Part shown: piece after piece, positions 34,780 through 43,689 of the stretch | How the letters are laid out: each line of letters opens with the position of its first letter | Numbering within the stretch: the stretch's first letter is position 1 | Assembly (NCBI GenBank): GCA_016721625.1 | Contig: JADKHR010000001.1 | Coordinates: 1,240,001-1,304,000 of the forward strand | Reading direction: 5' to 3' | DNA length: 64,000 nucleotides | Source: Elusimicrobiota bacterium | GTDB lineage: Bacteria > Elusimicrobiota > Elusimicrobia > FEN-1173 | Program-made: the position numbers and the translations under genes | Notes under the pieces: generated by a model | Database searches by the model: none | Told to the model about the DNA's origin: nothing | What the model saw: the letters and a program-made list of their open reading frames with translations, nothing else

Positions 34780-35067
34780 TTATCGGGTTAGAAAAAAACC
34801 ATTATTGAGAGCAAAGCCATACGTTTCAAGGGTAAAACCTGGATGAGCCCTCTTAATTTCCTTCAAAGCCTCCGGTTCTTCTAACTTCTTTTGCCTAACC
34901 ATCTCGGCGCAATGCTCTGCATAATCGATAAGAGCTTTGGCTTTTCCTATTGCATATTCAATTTCTGCTTTTCCACAGTCTTTTCGTTGCTTGGAAAGCA
35001 ATTCTTGCGCAATTTCAATTGTGTGATCCCTAACCAGGCAAAAAGCATCATCGAGTATGTTCATCAT
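34780..35067 (-). CDS. Small helical protein, immunity candidate
   Basis: The roughly 95-residue protein is predicted mostly helical (DDAFCLVRDHTIEIAQELL, YAIGKAKALIDYAEHCAEMV, EALKEIKRAHPGFTLETYGF). It matches no family I know. Its ATG shares one base with the stop of the secreted toxin-like gene and has AAGGA upstream, so translation is coupled. A small protein directly after a polymorphic toxin gene is the standard place of an immunity protein; function is inferred from that alone. Confidence 0.72.
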   Translation of the reverse strand: MMNILDDAFCLVRDHTIEIAQELLSKQRKDCGKAEIEYAIGKAKALIDYAEHCAEMVRQKKLEEPEALKEIKRAHPGFTLETYGFALNNGFFLTR

Positions 35068-37805
35068 TAGTCCTTGTAGGACCACCTGTGAATGTTCTTG
35101 TTCTGCTGCAGAGCAGGAAATTCATGCTGATAAAATGTCCGAGTTCCTTCCGACTTGTGCACAAACAATGTAATTTCACCTGAGGCTCCTGCCGCATATT
35201 TTTGGGAGGCACGGTTCCAAATTAACTCGGCTTGCTCCCTTGTGACAGGGCTGTTACCGCCTCTACCAAAAAGGTCAAATTTTTCCAGCCATTTCCCTCC
35301 GTTGGTATCCTCTATGGACCATTTATTTGTAGCGGTTTTATATGAGAAGGCGGACGTTCGGCTACCCTCCCCAGAATAAAAAATAGCCTTATTTGGCGGA
35401 GAAGAAAGATCAAGATTGTCCACTTCCCGCATAAAGAATTGAAAGGGATCTTCGTTTCGCCAAGGTTTTTGTTTTAGGGTTTGAGTTTCCACCGCAGTCA
35501 CAGTTTTTGAGACAGAACCAGCTTCCCCCGCTACAGGTGGACCCATGTAAACGTGCCCTGCTTCGCTGTTCACGGTTTCGGCGATGGACCCATTTCCGTT
35601 TCGGAAAAATTCAACAACCCCAGTCAAAAACCCTCTGACAGTGCCTACGATCGATGAGTCGATGCTTTTCATGCTGTTCGAGGCGGTGGCCCCAACCACC
35701 ACAGGGGCGGTCAAGAGGACCGAGTAGAAGCTGGCCGCTTCTGGGGTGAGCCCCATAGCCTCAAAGGCCTTTTGGGAGATGACCCCCGCCCCCACGACGA
35801 CCACGGTCGTGGCCGGCTGAGTCGCCAAGCCAAATCCCACCCCCACAACGGCCGCGACACCGGCCACGGCCAGGACTCCATGGCCCACGGCCCCCATGGT
35901 CTTGGGGTATTTCTCGGACGCCTTGTCCAGATGGTCGAAGATGGCTTCGTCAAAATCTTTGCTGACGCCCTGGTAGTTTTGCTCCAAGGCACTGGCCGTT
36001 TTTTTCACTGCATTTCCAACGTTGTCTGGCCGCGCGACCAACAGGTGGTCACGGATCGCTTTGACTTCCACAACCTTCAGGATCTGCTCGGCTGGGGTGA
36101 TGATCCCTTGTTTTGCCATCTCGTTCAGGGCTTTAACGGCATTCGTGGACTGAATACGGATGTCGTTTTTTTGTTCTTGGAAGTATGGCGCGGCGTCGTT
36201 GATTTGTTCCTTGGTTATTTCGGAGCCTTTCATGCTCGCGGGGTCGGCTTGGGCCGCCATGGCTCCGTAGGCTTGTTCCAAACCTTTGACCGCCCTCTTG
36301 TAGGCCTGGAAGGTCTCCACCTGGGTTTGTTGTGTCTTGATTTGATCGGTTAGGGCGTTTTGCGTTGCCTCGATGTCGGTCACGGCGTTGGCCACGGCGC
36401 CGTAGTTGCCCTGGTCCATGTGTTGAGCTAGAACGTTGGCCTGGACTTGGAGGGTTTTGGCCGTCTCCGCTTGGGTCTTTACGGGTTCCTTGGTTTGGAA
36501 ATTGACTGTCGCTGGGGTCCCGGTGACTTTGTGAAGGCTCTCCATGTGATGGTTGGACAGGTTCACGGCCCCCTGGGTGTCATCGCTCAGTTTCTTTGAC
36601 TGTTTGGTCAGGTCAGCTGATTTGCTTTGAACCGCCGAATTCTTTCCTTCCAGCTGGGTCAGGGAAAACAGTTCCCCCTTTTCGGACCCATAGAACTTTT
36701 CTTTTCCTCGGTTCATGTAAAGGTTGTTGATTTGGTAGATGGCCCCTTTGAGCTTCATCTCCGCCTGGGCGAGGGTTAAGGGTTCCTTGCCATTCCCCAG
36801 GGATTGGAAGGCGTGGTTCTCGAGCCGGGCGTTTTGGAACGAGAGGACGACGGTGGGCGTTTGGCTTTCGGACCCTGGTTTTGTTCCTTCAAAGGTCATG
36901 GAAGCCCCGGCGGGGATTTTACCCACGCCGTCCATGGTCACCGGATGGGTCAAGTTAAAATTCGTCTTGGGCTCGACCCGGGCGAAGTCGATGCCCACGG
37001 GTTTGACGATCCCGTTCTCCCCGATCATCTTCACCGGGAGGAGTTTCCCGTCGGCCCTCGAAATTCCACCCAGGTCGGGACTGAGGGTCACGCCTTCGGT
37101 CAGGCTTATCCGGCCGTTGGAATTCAGTTGAAAGGTGGTTCCCGACTCCCAGGTTCGGCCTCCCTGCTGGGCCGTTTGGCTCGGGGGGACTTGGAAGGCG
37201 CCCCGGGACACTTCGCGGATGTTGGGGTTCTCTTTTAACACCATGTCCCGCTGGACCTGGTAGGTGATTTTGGCTTTATCAACGGCGAAGAACTGGACCG
37301 CCTTCGTGATAGACTGGCCAATGGCTTGGAACGTCGCTTTGATGGCGTTGACAACGGGCTTAAGGGCGTTAACGACGGCTCCCAAAAGGCCCTTGGGCTC
37401 CATACGGCTGACAGCCAGGGGTTTCGGGATTTCGGTTTTGAAGGATACCAGCGGTTTGGGTGATGCCGTTCCGAATTGAAACTTTGGTTGGGGAAGAGTG
37501 GGGGCGTTGTTGGGACTAAGCGTGAACGTGGGGGATTTGATTTCAATCCGCTGGCCAAAGCGAAACTGCAAGGCCGTGTTTTGGATCTGGATCTGCCTAT
37601 CCAGTTGGGAGGTTAGGGAAAAGTTTTTTGGGGGTTTGTATCCGTTTTGGAAATCCTGGGCCCTGCTTGGCGTGTAGGCATACCGGTCCTCATTACGGGC
37701 AAAGGCGGGGGCGGCCTCGAGACTTACCAGGGCCAAACAAAGGGAAAGGGCGAAAGATTTTGTCAGCGCCAAGCGAATCTGGGAGGGAATGGCAAAATGG
37801 TTCAT
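35067..37805 (-). CDS. Secreted polymorphic-toxin-like protein
   Basis: The 912-residue protein has a Sec signal (TKSFALSLCLALVSLEAAPAFA, cleavage after AFA near residue 36). A long Gln/Asn/Thr-rich stalk with coiled-coil segments follows (residues 330-600). A hydrophobic pair of helices at about 655-720 (GVLAVAGVAAVVGVGFGLA; APVVVGA) could enter a membrane. The C-terminal 100 residues look like a separate module: AIFYSGEGSRTSAFSY, ELIWNRASQKYAAGASGEI and HEFPALQQNKNIHRW. That layout (export, stalk, variable tip, small gene behind) matches polymorphic toxins. The tip's activity is not identified. No CdiB-like transporter is nearby. Confidence 0.72.
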   Translation of the reverse strand: MNHFAIPSQIRLALTKSFALSLCLALVSLEAAPAFARNEDRYAYTPSRAQDFQNGYKPPKNFSLTSQLDRQIQIQNTALQFRFGQRIEIKSPTFTLSPNNAPTLPQPKFQFGTASPKPLVSFKTEIPKPLAVSRMEPKGLLGAVVNALKPVVNAIKATFQAIGQSITKAVQFFAVDKAKITYQVQRDMVLKENPNIREVSRGAFQVPPSQTAQQGGRTWESGTTFQLNSNGRISLTEGVTLSPDLGGISRADGKLLPVKMIGENGIVKPVGIDFARVEPKTNFNLTHPVTMDGVGKIPAGASMTFEGTKPGSESQTPTVVLSFQNARLENHAFQSLGNGKEPLTLAQAEMKLKGAIYQINNLYMNRGKEKFYGSEKGELFSLTQLEGKNSAVQSKSADLTKQSKKLSDDTQGAVNLSNHHMESLHKVTGTPATVNFQTKEPVKTQAETAKTLQVQANVLAQHMDQGNYGAVANAVTDIEATQNALTDQIKTQQTQVETFQAYKRAVKGLEQAYGAMAAQADPASMKGSEITKEQINDAAPYFQEQKNDIRIQSTNAVKALNEMAKQGIITPAEQILKVVEVKAIRDHLLVARPDNVGNAVKKTASALEQNYQGVSKDFDEAIFDHLDKASEKYPKTMGAVGHGVLAVAGVAAVVGVGFGLATQPATTVVVVGAGVISQKAFEAMGLTPEAASFYSVLLTAPVVVGATASNSMKSIDSSIVGTVRGFLTGVVEFFRNGNGSIAETVNSEAGHVYMGPPVAGEAGSVSKTVTAVETQTLKQKPWRNEDPFQFFMREVDNLDLSSPPNKAIFYSGEGSRTSAFSYKTATNKWSIEDTNGGKWLEKFDLFGRGGNSPVTREQAELIWNRASQKYAAGASGEITLFVHKSEGTRTFYQHEFPALQQNKNIHRWSYKD

Positions 37806-37862
37806 ACGGGCCCCTAAGAAAATTCCATCTAGAGACTGAATGATTTTAGCACGGCATCGTCG

Positions 37863-37907
37863 AATATCAAAGGCATTTGTTTCTTCGGTTCAATGCCTTT
37901 GAATATT
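37863..37907. promoter_or_regulatory. Inverted repeat upstream of the toxin-like gene
   Basis: Arms aatatcaaaggcatt and aatgcctttgaatatt (one extra base) flank a 14-base spacer. It lies 58 bases before the toxin ATG in AT-rich DNA and could be an operator, or a hairpin in the leader on either strand. The rest of 37806-38129 shows no gene I can support. Confidence 0.55.
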
Positions 37908-38129
37908 ATTCTGGGGTCTGGCGGCGTGTTCCCTTTTGGGTTTTTTGGGTGGGCATTTGAAACAATCGCTCTGGCCCCATCGTTTCACTTTTGGCGGGGA
38001 ACGTTTGAGGCGCAAGGAATACTCTCTGTTGCCGGGGGCATGGTGGAGTTTAGATTTTGTAGGATTCCCGCGACGAGGTTAACCGTTGAATCCGGCTCAC
38101 GATGGGGATGCAGAGGAGGCGATCGTTGA

Positions 38130-38414
38130 ATGGCTAAAGCCCGAAAACATATGGCAGAGAACTCACCAAAAAAGGTTCGATCGGTTTCGGATCTACGCCT
38201 CGCTCGTTTGGAGGGCCAAGTTCAAGCTCTTCGCCGAATGGTCGGAGTAACCGACGACTGGAAAAAGATGTTGACGCTCGCCGCCGCCATTGAGGGCGCG
38301 GCGGACCAGGCGACGGCTGACCTTTTTGAGAAATACCTGGAATCCTTAAATGGCGGGAAGGAACTTGGCGTGGACGCCAGGAAAGCTTTGGACTTGGTTT
38401 TAAGGCGGCTTTAG
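38130..38414 (+). CDS. CsoR/FrmR-like small helical protein without metal cysteines
   Basis: The 94-residue protein resembles the four-helix DUF156 (CsoR/RcnR/FrmR) regulators in the segment LRLARLEGQVQALRRMVG and the following helix LTLAAAIEGAADQATADLFE. The family's sensing Cys and His are missing, so it would not sense copper or formaldehyde in the known way. AGAGGAGG lies nine bases before the ATG. It ends three bases before the nuclease-fusion gene, and is probably the regulator or partner of that operon. The assignment rests on pattern only. Confidence 0.55.
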   Translation: MAKARKHMAENSPKKVRSVSDLRLARLEGQVQALRRMVGVTDDWKKMLTLAAAIEGAADQATADLFEKYLESLNGGKELGVDARKALDLVLRRL

Positions 38415-38417
38415 GGT

Positions 38418-39239
38418 ATGGACAAAGGGACTGTTCTTTCAACCAACACTTTCAACAAGCTTGTCACCGACATTCAGGCCCTTATCAACCAGGGGCGGGA
38501 GCGGGCGAAGTCCGCCGCTAACTTAGAGCTTATCCGCACCTATTGGGCGGTGGGGTCCAGGATTGAGTCCGAAGGGTTGACGGAAAACGCGGGGTATGGG
38601 GACGCCATCATGGACAAGCTGGCGGACGCTTTGAGCGTGGATCGGTCCACGTTGGTTCGGTGTATTCAGTTTGTGCGGGCTTACCCGAAGGGGGTCCCGG
38701 AGACAGATTTAAATTGGAGCCAGATCAGGCTACTTTTGACCGTGGCCGACGCCAAGGAACGGGCCTATTATCAAGAGCGTGCAGAAAAGGAACACTGGAC
38801 CCGGGACCAACTGGCGAAAGCGATAAACGCGGAGGTGGTATCAACCCCTGGCGGGAAACCCTCCAAGAAACTGAAACGCCCGGAAGGAGGCCCGTTTATC
38901 TACCGGGCGGAAGTTTTAAAAGTGAGCGACGGGGATTCCATGTTGGTTCGGTTAGACCTGGGCTTCCAGGTGCTCAAAGACCAGCGCATCCGGCTGGCGG
39001 GGGTGGACACGCCGCCCCTAAAAGAAGACGGCGGCGAAGAGGCCCTTGAATACGTTCAAACCCAAATGGCCAAAGCCAAGGTGGTGACTATCCGCACTAT
39101 CAAGGTGGACATCTACGGCCGCTACGTCGGCCACGTATTTTACAGCTTCAACGAAAACGACGACTGGGAAAAAGTCTTCGCCAAGGGATTTTGGCTGAAC
39201 CAGGAACTTTTGGATCGGGGCCTCGCACGGGCGCTATGA
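38418..39239 (+). CDS. DUF1016 N-terminal domain fused to a thermonuclease (SNase) domain
   Basis: Residues 1-140 match the DUF1016/YhcG N-terminal winged-helix region (IQALINQGRERAKSAANLEL, TYWAVGSRIE, YGDAIMDKLADALS, LNWSQIRLLLTVAD). After a basic linker, residues 158-273 are SNase-like: VLKVSDGDSMLVRLD, DQRIRLAGVDTPPLKEDGG, KVDIYGRYVGHVFY and LNQELLDRGLARAL. Known YhcG proteins carry a PD-(D/E)XK nuclease instead, so this is an unusual swap. The SNase Arg residues are present, but the usual catalytic Glu of the D-x-P-E motif is Pro. Activity may be changed or lost. The stop overlaps the next start (ATGA). Confidence 0.82.
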   Translation: MDKGTVLSTNTFNKLVTDIQALINQGRERAKSAANLELIRTYWAVGSRIESEGLTENAGYGDAIMDKLADALSVDRSTLVRCIQFVRAYPKGVPETDLNWSQIRLLLTVADAKERAYYQERAEKEHWTRDQLAKAINAEVVSTPGGKPSKKLKRPEGGPFIYRAEVLKVSDGDSMLVRLDLGFQVLKDQRIRLAGVDTPPLKEDGGEEALEYVQTQMAKAKVVTIRTIKVDIYGRYVGHVFYSFNENDDWEKVFAKGFWLNQELLDRGLARAL

Positions 39240-40213
39240 AGAGGCGGGCATGGGTTGGGGTGGCTACAGCAACACTTTCAGCCGTCTTGCTGGCTGGTCT
39301 TTTTTTCTGTTACGGGTTTCGATCCGACTCCGTTGCCGCGATTACCGTATTTCCCCATTGGGTTTGGGTTGCTCCGGCGGCCTTCCTGATGTGGATTGGG
39401 TTTAGGAATCGCAAGGGCCTACACCTGCTTATTCTTTTGGGTTGGCTAGGTTTTATTGTGGTTTTTTCCGATTCGCCTTTCCGATATTTCCAGAGAAGAG
39501 ACCATGGGTTGAAAAGCGAGAACGTCGGAGAACATCAGAATAAGACCCTGCGGGTAGTGAGCTTAAACTGCGCAGGCGGCAGTGAAGACGCGGCGCGGGA
39601 AGTAATCCCCCTCAAACCTGATATCGTCTTTTTACAGGAGGTCCCTGAAGAAAAAACCGTTTTGAAATTGACCAAAGACCTCTTTGGGGAATTCGGAAAC
39701 CTCGTGCGTGGAGAAGAAGCCGCCATCCTTGTCTCGGGAAAAGTAACGACCATGAAAGGATTGCCCTGGTTTGTTGCCCGCGCCAAAGTGGAATTGCCGA
39801 ATGGAGTGAAACTGAACCTCACGACTTTTCGACTTAAAGCACCGATTGTGCGGGCGGACTTGTGGAACCCGGAATGCTGGCGTGTGCAAAAAGCTGATCG
39901 AATTGCACGGCGGAAACAGTTGAAGGAAATCCTTGATACAATTGAAAAGGACGTGGATACCGCCCATTCGGTTATGGGAGGAGACTTCAACGCTCCCCCA
40001 GGGGACGCTATTTTCCGCCTGATTGGGCCGGGGTGGAGTGACGCATTTGAAGTGGGCGGAACAGGATGGGGCGCAACGATGCCGAACAACTCGCCATTTT
40101 TTAGAATTGACCGAATCTTTAAATCAAACGGGATCCGTGTTGTTCAAGCCAAGACAGCGAAAACAAATTTTTCCGATCACCGTGCTTTAATCGTTGATAT
40201 GTCTGTTCAGTAG
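39236..40213 (+). CDS. Membrane-anchored endonuclease/exonuclease/phosphatase-family protein
   Basis: This 325-residue protein has two or three N-terminal membrane helices (VGVATATLSAVLLAGLFFCY; VWVAPAAFLMWIGF; LLILLGWLGFIVVF). An EEP domain follows: VVSLNCAGGSEDAA, KPDIVFLQEVPEE, VMGGDFNAPPGDAIF, then IDRIFKS and TNFSDHRALIVDMS. The metal Glu, catalytic Asp-x-Asn and final Asp-His are in place, so it should hydrolyse phosphodiesters, perhaps outside the membrane. It is translationally coupled to the DUF1016-SNase gene, so the operon encodes two nuclease-type proteins. Confidence 0.88.
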   Translation: MKRRAWVGVATATLSAVLLAGLFFCYGFRSDSVAAITVFPHWVWVAPAAFLMWIGFRNRKGLHLLILLGWLGFIVVFSDSPFRYFQRRDHGLKSENVGEHQNKTLRVVSLNCAGGSEDAAREVIPLKPDIVFLQEVPEEKTVLKLTKDLFGEFGNLVRGEEAAILVSGKVTTMKGLPWFVARAKVELPNGVKLNLTTFRLKAPIVRADLWNPECWRVQKADRIARRKQLKEILDTIEKDVDTAHSVMGGDFNAPPGDAIFRLIGPGWSDAFEVGGTGWGATMPNNSPFFRIDRIFKSNGIRVVQAKTAKTNFSDHRALIVDMSVQ

Positions 40214-40223
40214 AGGAATCCTC

Positions 40224-40448
40224 TTACCTTCCCCGCGACTGGGCGTCGATCAGGTAATCAGAGATCGTTTTGAGCCGTTTCACCTCCGCCTCGAACCCGG
40301 TGACTTCCTTGTTCAACCGCAGGTTCTCCCCGGTTAATCGCAACACCTCCAGCATGGCGTCCCGGCATTTTATCAAGAGCGCCAGGTTGTCCTGGCGCGC
40401 CCCCTTGGGGTAATTGCAGGGGTCCTCTTCATCGTAAACGGCCATCAT
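40224..40448 (-). CDS. Small hypothetical protein with coiled coil
   Basis: The 74-75-residue protein is unrecognised. The C-terminal two thirds form a likely coiled coil (LRLTGENLRLNKEVTGFEAE, then VKRLKTISDYLIDAQS). AAGGAGG lies six bases before the first of two adjacent ATG codons. It overlaps the end of the broken Sel1 gene upstream, and may have been co-translated with it. Confidence 0.6.
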   Translation of the reverse strand: MMAVYDEEDPCNYPKGARQDNLALLIKCRDAMLEVLRLTGENLRLNKEVTGFEAEVKRLKTISDYLIDAQSRGR

Positions 40449-41848
40449 GGCTACCCTCCTTGTGTGCGTCACTTATTCCATCCCGAGGTATCGCCGAAAG
40501 GGTGGGGCATATCCGTTTTAAAAACCCTCCCAGGGCGGTGATAAAGTTCATGGGCACCCCTTGGCCTGTGGCGCACATGACGGCCAGTTTGAACTGAGCT
40601 TTGAGGTGGCCTTGGCAGGCGGCTTTTTTGATCCAGGTGGCGGCGGCGGGAAGGTTTTGGGGAACGCCACGCCCTTTGGCATAGAGAATGCCGACGACGT
40701 ATTGGGCTTGAGCGTGGCCTTGGTTGGCGGCCAGGAGAAAACATCGGGCGGCCTGGGAGGGGTTCTTTGGAACGGCTTGGCCCTTGGCGAACATCAGGCC
40801 GAGGGAATATTGGGCGTCGGCGTTTCCTTGGATGGCGGCATTGTGGTGCCAGTTGGCGGCTTTGGCCAGGTTCTTGGGCACGCTTTGGCCTTTGGCATAC
40901 AGAAGCCCCAGAGCCTGCTGGGCGACCGCTAAACCCTGAGCGGCGGATTTTGATACCAGTCTCGGGCTTGTATCAAGGTTCACGGGAACGCCCCAGCCCC
41001 GGGCATGCATCTGCGCCAGAGAGAACTGGGCGTTGGGGTTCCCTTGTTTGGCGGATCGGCGAAACCATTTAACGGCGGATTCATAATCCTGGAAACGCCG
41101 TCGCCATGGGCATGCATGGTTCCCAAATAGAATTGGGCCGCGGCGTGGCCTTGGTCTGCGGCCATTTGGAACCACTTGAAAGCCTCCCGGCTATTTTTCA
41201 GAACTGTTTGGCCGATGAAATGGGCCAAGCCCAGATTGAATTGGGAATCGGCGCATCCTTGGTCGGCGGCTTTGCGGAACCATTTCAATGACTTGGCGGG
41301 GTCTTTTGGAACACCCTGGCCCTCGGCATACCTGACCCCCAAATCCCGCTGGGCTTCGGGGTTGCCTTCCTCCGCAGACTGGCGGAGCATTGCAAGGGAT
41401 TTCTCGCGGGACTCGGGCGAGTTTTTCACGTCACCGTAGGCCTTGGCCAGGGTCAAGTGGGTTTTATCGTCCCCTTCCCGGGCCGCTCGCTTGAGCCACA
41501 TCTTGGCCAGAGCTAAGTCCTTGGGCACGCCCACGCCGATGGTGTGGACCACGCTCAGCATCATCATCGCCTGGGCGTGACCCCGGGCGGCGGCGTCCCG
41601 CCACCATAGCACGGCCTGGGCGGGGTCCTTCGGCATCCCCTGGCCTTTGGAATAGGCTTCGCCGATTTTATAAAGGGCGTCGGCGGAGCTGTTGTCCGAA
41701 GCCCTTCGGAAAAACGCGAGGGCCTTCTTGATGGCAGGGACGTCATCCCCGTGCTCTTCCTAACGGCAAAAAGCTTGGTGAGGTCCTGCCAACTTTCCCC
41801 GAAGGGCTTTAACTGCGGTTCACGATCATTGAATTCTGCCATGGCCAT
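40429..41848 (-). pseudogene. Sel1-repeat (TPR-like) protein gene broken by two frameshifts
   Basis: The parts read MAEFNDREPQLKPFGESWQD (from about 41842), then about five Sel1 units in a second frame (e.g. SADALYKIGEAYSKGQGMPK; AQRDLGVRYAEGQGVPK), then five more in a third frame (e.g. AQYSLGLMFAKGQAVPK). The shifts lie near 41755 and near 41097. Each Sel1 repeat is well kept across the shifts, so the breaks are recent or are assembly errors. An intact product would have about 465 residues. Sel1 proteins act as adaptors in protein contacts. GGAGG precedes the start. Confidence 0.85.
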
Positions 41849-41880
41849 CCTCCTGTGATTGGGTTCGGTTCACACAAATC

Positions 41881-41922
41881 CCCCCCGTCCTGCGGGCCCG
41901 GTGAACGGAGCCCGACGGGGGG
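41881..41922 (-). terminator. Hairpin after the TraB/GumN gene
   Basis: Arms ccccccgtc (41881-41889) and gacgggggg (41914-41922) with a 24-base GC-rich loop lie between the TraB-like gene and the Sel1 gene. There is no U tract, so it may be a pause site or a structural element rather than a strict terminator. Confidence 0.45.
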
Positions 41923-41986
41923 TTGTCAGGGTTTGAGCGCCTCCTTTACTGATGTTTCGCGCAGGATCGTGGTGTCTGAAATCCAT

Positions 41987-43015
41987 TTATTTCTCCTGCC
42001 TTTGTTTCCTAACCCGTTTCACGGTTAGGCCGCTGGACTTAAGGATGGCGATAAGGCCTTCTTTTCCGCCAAGATGTGCATAGCCCACCGCCATGAACGG
42101 GCGGTCGGTTGTTTTTAGAAGTTGGTGGAAGGTGTGCGCCATGGCGCGGTTGCGGCGGACCATGATGTTATAGTCTCTGTCTGCCTTGTCCAGGTCCCCG
42201 ACGCGGCCCTCCCGCCAATCTTCCCACACCCAGTCCGCCACTTCACGGGCCTCGTCAATGGCGCGGTCCAAGGTGTCCGGCTCGAACGGGTCAAAGACAT
42301 AATCGTTTCTGGCTTTGATGATTTTCCCGTGTTTGTTGTGAATCCAGTTTGGTTCGGCCGCAAGGATTGGTTTCGAGAATCCGGCACGCCCAAAAAGATG
42401 CCGCTCAATCCCGTTTTTGAAAGAGTATCCGCTGAGCTCGATCACGGCTCGATCGGTATCAAAGCCATTAATTGGAAGGGCCTTCTCGGTCAAATACAGG
42501 GAACGCCGATAGGCTTCGGCCCTGCGGTCGGAGATGGACTGGGACTGGTAGGCGAGCCAGGCCGCGGGGTCTCGGCGGATCTGGAGGGCGGCCACCCGAT
42601 AAAGCAATTCGCGTTCCTTGCGGGTGTCGAGTTTGGGGGGCATGGGGCTGGGTGCCCGGGGTTTAGTCTTTCCCAGCTTGATTTCAAAGGAGAGCAACCG
42701 GGCGCGGTCAAAGGCCTCTAAAATGGCGGGGTCCATAGGGTAAACGCTGTCTTTGCCCGCGTGGATGGTGCCCAGCACGTGCCCCGTGCGGGCCCCGTCG
42801 GTGACCTCCCACATCATGGTGTAACGGTTGTCCGCGAAGTGCGCGAGAGCCAGTCGGCCGACGATGAAGATAATAAGCACGAGCGCGGCGCGATACGTGA
42901 GGGACCTCGGGATCAGTTCCCCCAGGGATCGGGGGAAGAAAGGAACCTCCTGGCTGAATGACGGGGTTTTCGGTGCGCTGTCATCATGGGTGGGGTGGCT
43001 GGAATCGTGTGCCAT
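41987..43015 (-). CDS. TraB/GumN-family membrane-associated protein
   Basis: The 342-residue protein has one N-terminal membrane helix (AALVLIIFIVGRLALAHFA, near residues 43-61). The TraB/GumN fold follows, with TGHVLGTIHAGKDSVYPMD (the GxxH motif), an arginine-rich middle, and the second motif FMAVGYAHLGGKEGLIAIL. The fold is related to erythromycin-esterase/ChaN metal hydrolases; substrates are mostly unknown. AAGGAG lies seven bases before the chosen ATG; the frame is open 57 codons further, but that part overlaps the LysR remnant's promoter region. Confidence 0.85.
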   Translation of the reverse strand: MAHDSSHPTHDDSAPKTPSFSQEVPFFPRSLGELIPRSLTYRAALVLIIFIVGRLALAHFADNRYTMMWEVTDGARTGHVLGTIHAGKDSVYPMDPAILEAFDRARLLSFEIKLGKTKPRAPSPMPPKLDTRKERELLYRVAALQIRRDPAAWLAYQSQSISDRRAEAYRRSLYLTEKALPINGFDTDRAVIELSGYSFKNGIERHLFGRAGFSKPILAAEPNWIHNKHGKIIKARNDYVFDPFEPDTLDRAIDEAREVADWVWEDWREGRVGDLDKADRDYNIMVRRNRAMAHTFHQLLKTTDRPFMAVGYAHLGGKEGLIAILKSSGLTVKRVRKQRQEK

Positions 43016-43171
43016 GATCGTTCTCCTTTGAGACCAAGGTCCAAGAAGATCGAGTCGCCCATGATGTCGGAGGGAGGATGCTTTCGTCCCTGCCTCCATT
43101 GTAAGGGAGAAAAATAGATAAAACAAACTAATAATATTAATAACTGATATAAACCATGATAATCTATTGGC

Positions 43172-43623
43172 ATGGAGATCCAACACCTGCGTTCTTTCTT
43201 GGCGGTGGCGAGTGGGGGCGGGTATTTGCGCGCGGCGGTCAAAGCGTTGGAGCGGGAGCTGGGGATCGCGCTATTCGAGCGGCGCGGCCGCCGAGCGGTG
43301 CTGACCCTCGCTGGTTCGGCCCTGGTGGAGGAGGCGCTCACCAAGGCGGGGCTGGCCTATCAAGTGGGATTGGAGGCTAGGGGATGGGAGGCCATCAAGA
43401 CCTACGCGGGGCGGGATTCGGCGTAGGGGTGGTGCCGGAACTGTGCCTGACTAAGGACGACCGCCGTGGGCTCGCCGTGCGAAGCACGGGAGACCTGTTC
43501 GGCCAGGATAGCTACGGGGCGGTCACCCGGCGGGGGATGGCGTTACCCCCCAAAGCCCGGGAGCTTATTCGGCTGGTGGACCCGGGGTACCCCGAGTTGG
43601 CGCCCAGGGGAGGCAAGACTTAG
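43172..43623 (+). pseudogene. LysR-family regulator, internally deleted
   Basis: The first 80 codons encode a LysR N-terminal helix-turn-helix (MEIQHLRSFLAVASGGGYLRA, LGIALFERRGRRAVLTLAG). They run into a stop at 43426 after an abrupt change at ARGWEAIKTYAG. A later frame gives the last part of the substrate-binding domain (GVVPELCLTKDDRRGLAV ... LPPKARELIRLVDP). About 150 central codons are missing, so this is a deletion remnant. It is divergent from the TraB-like gene, which it may once have controlled. Confidence 0.82.
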
Positions 43624-43653
43624 CTGGCCTATAGGAAAGTTAAGGCGTCTGAT

Positions 43654-43687
43654 AGGGCTGGGGAGACGTTTGACCCCAGCCCTTTTA
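43654..43687 (+). terminator. Rho-independent terminator after the LysR remnant
   Basis: A perfect 10-bp stem, agggctgggg (43654-43663) and ccccagccct (43674-43683), with a 10-base loop and ttttat following. Confidence 0.85.
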
Positions 43688-43689
43688 TA

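Noticed and set aside
34745..34790. Short ATG-started frame before the second immunity candidate
   Set aside because: It stops after about ten codons; the well-placed ribosome site more likely serves the TTG-started frame.
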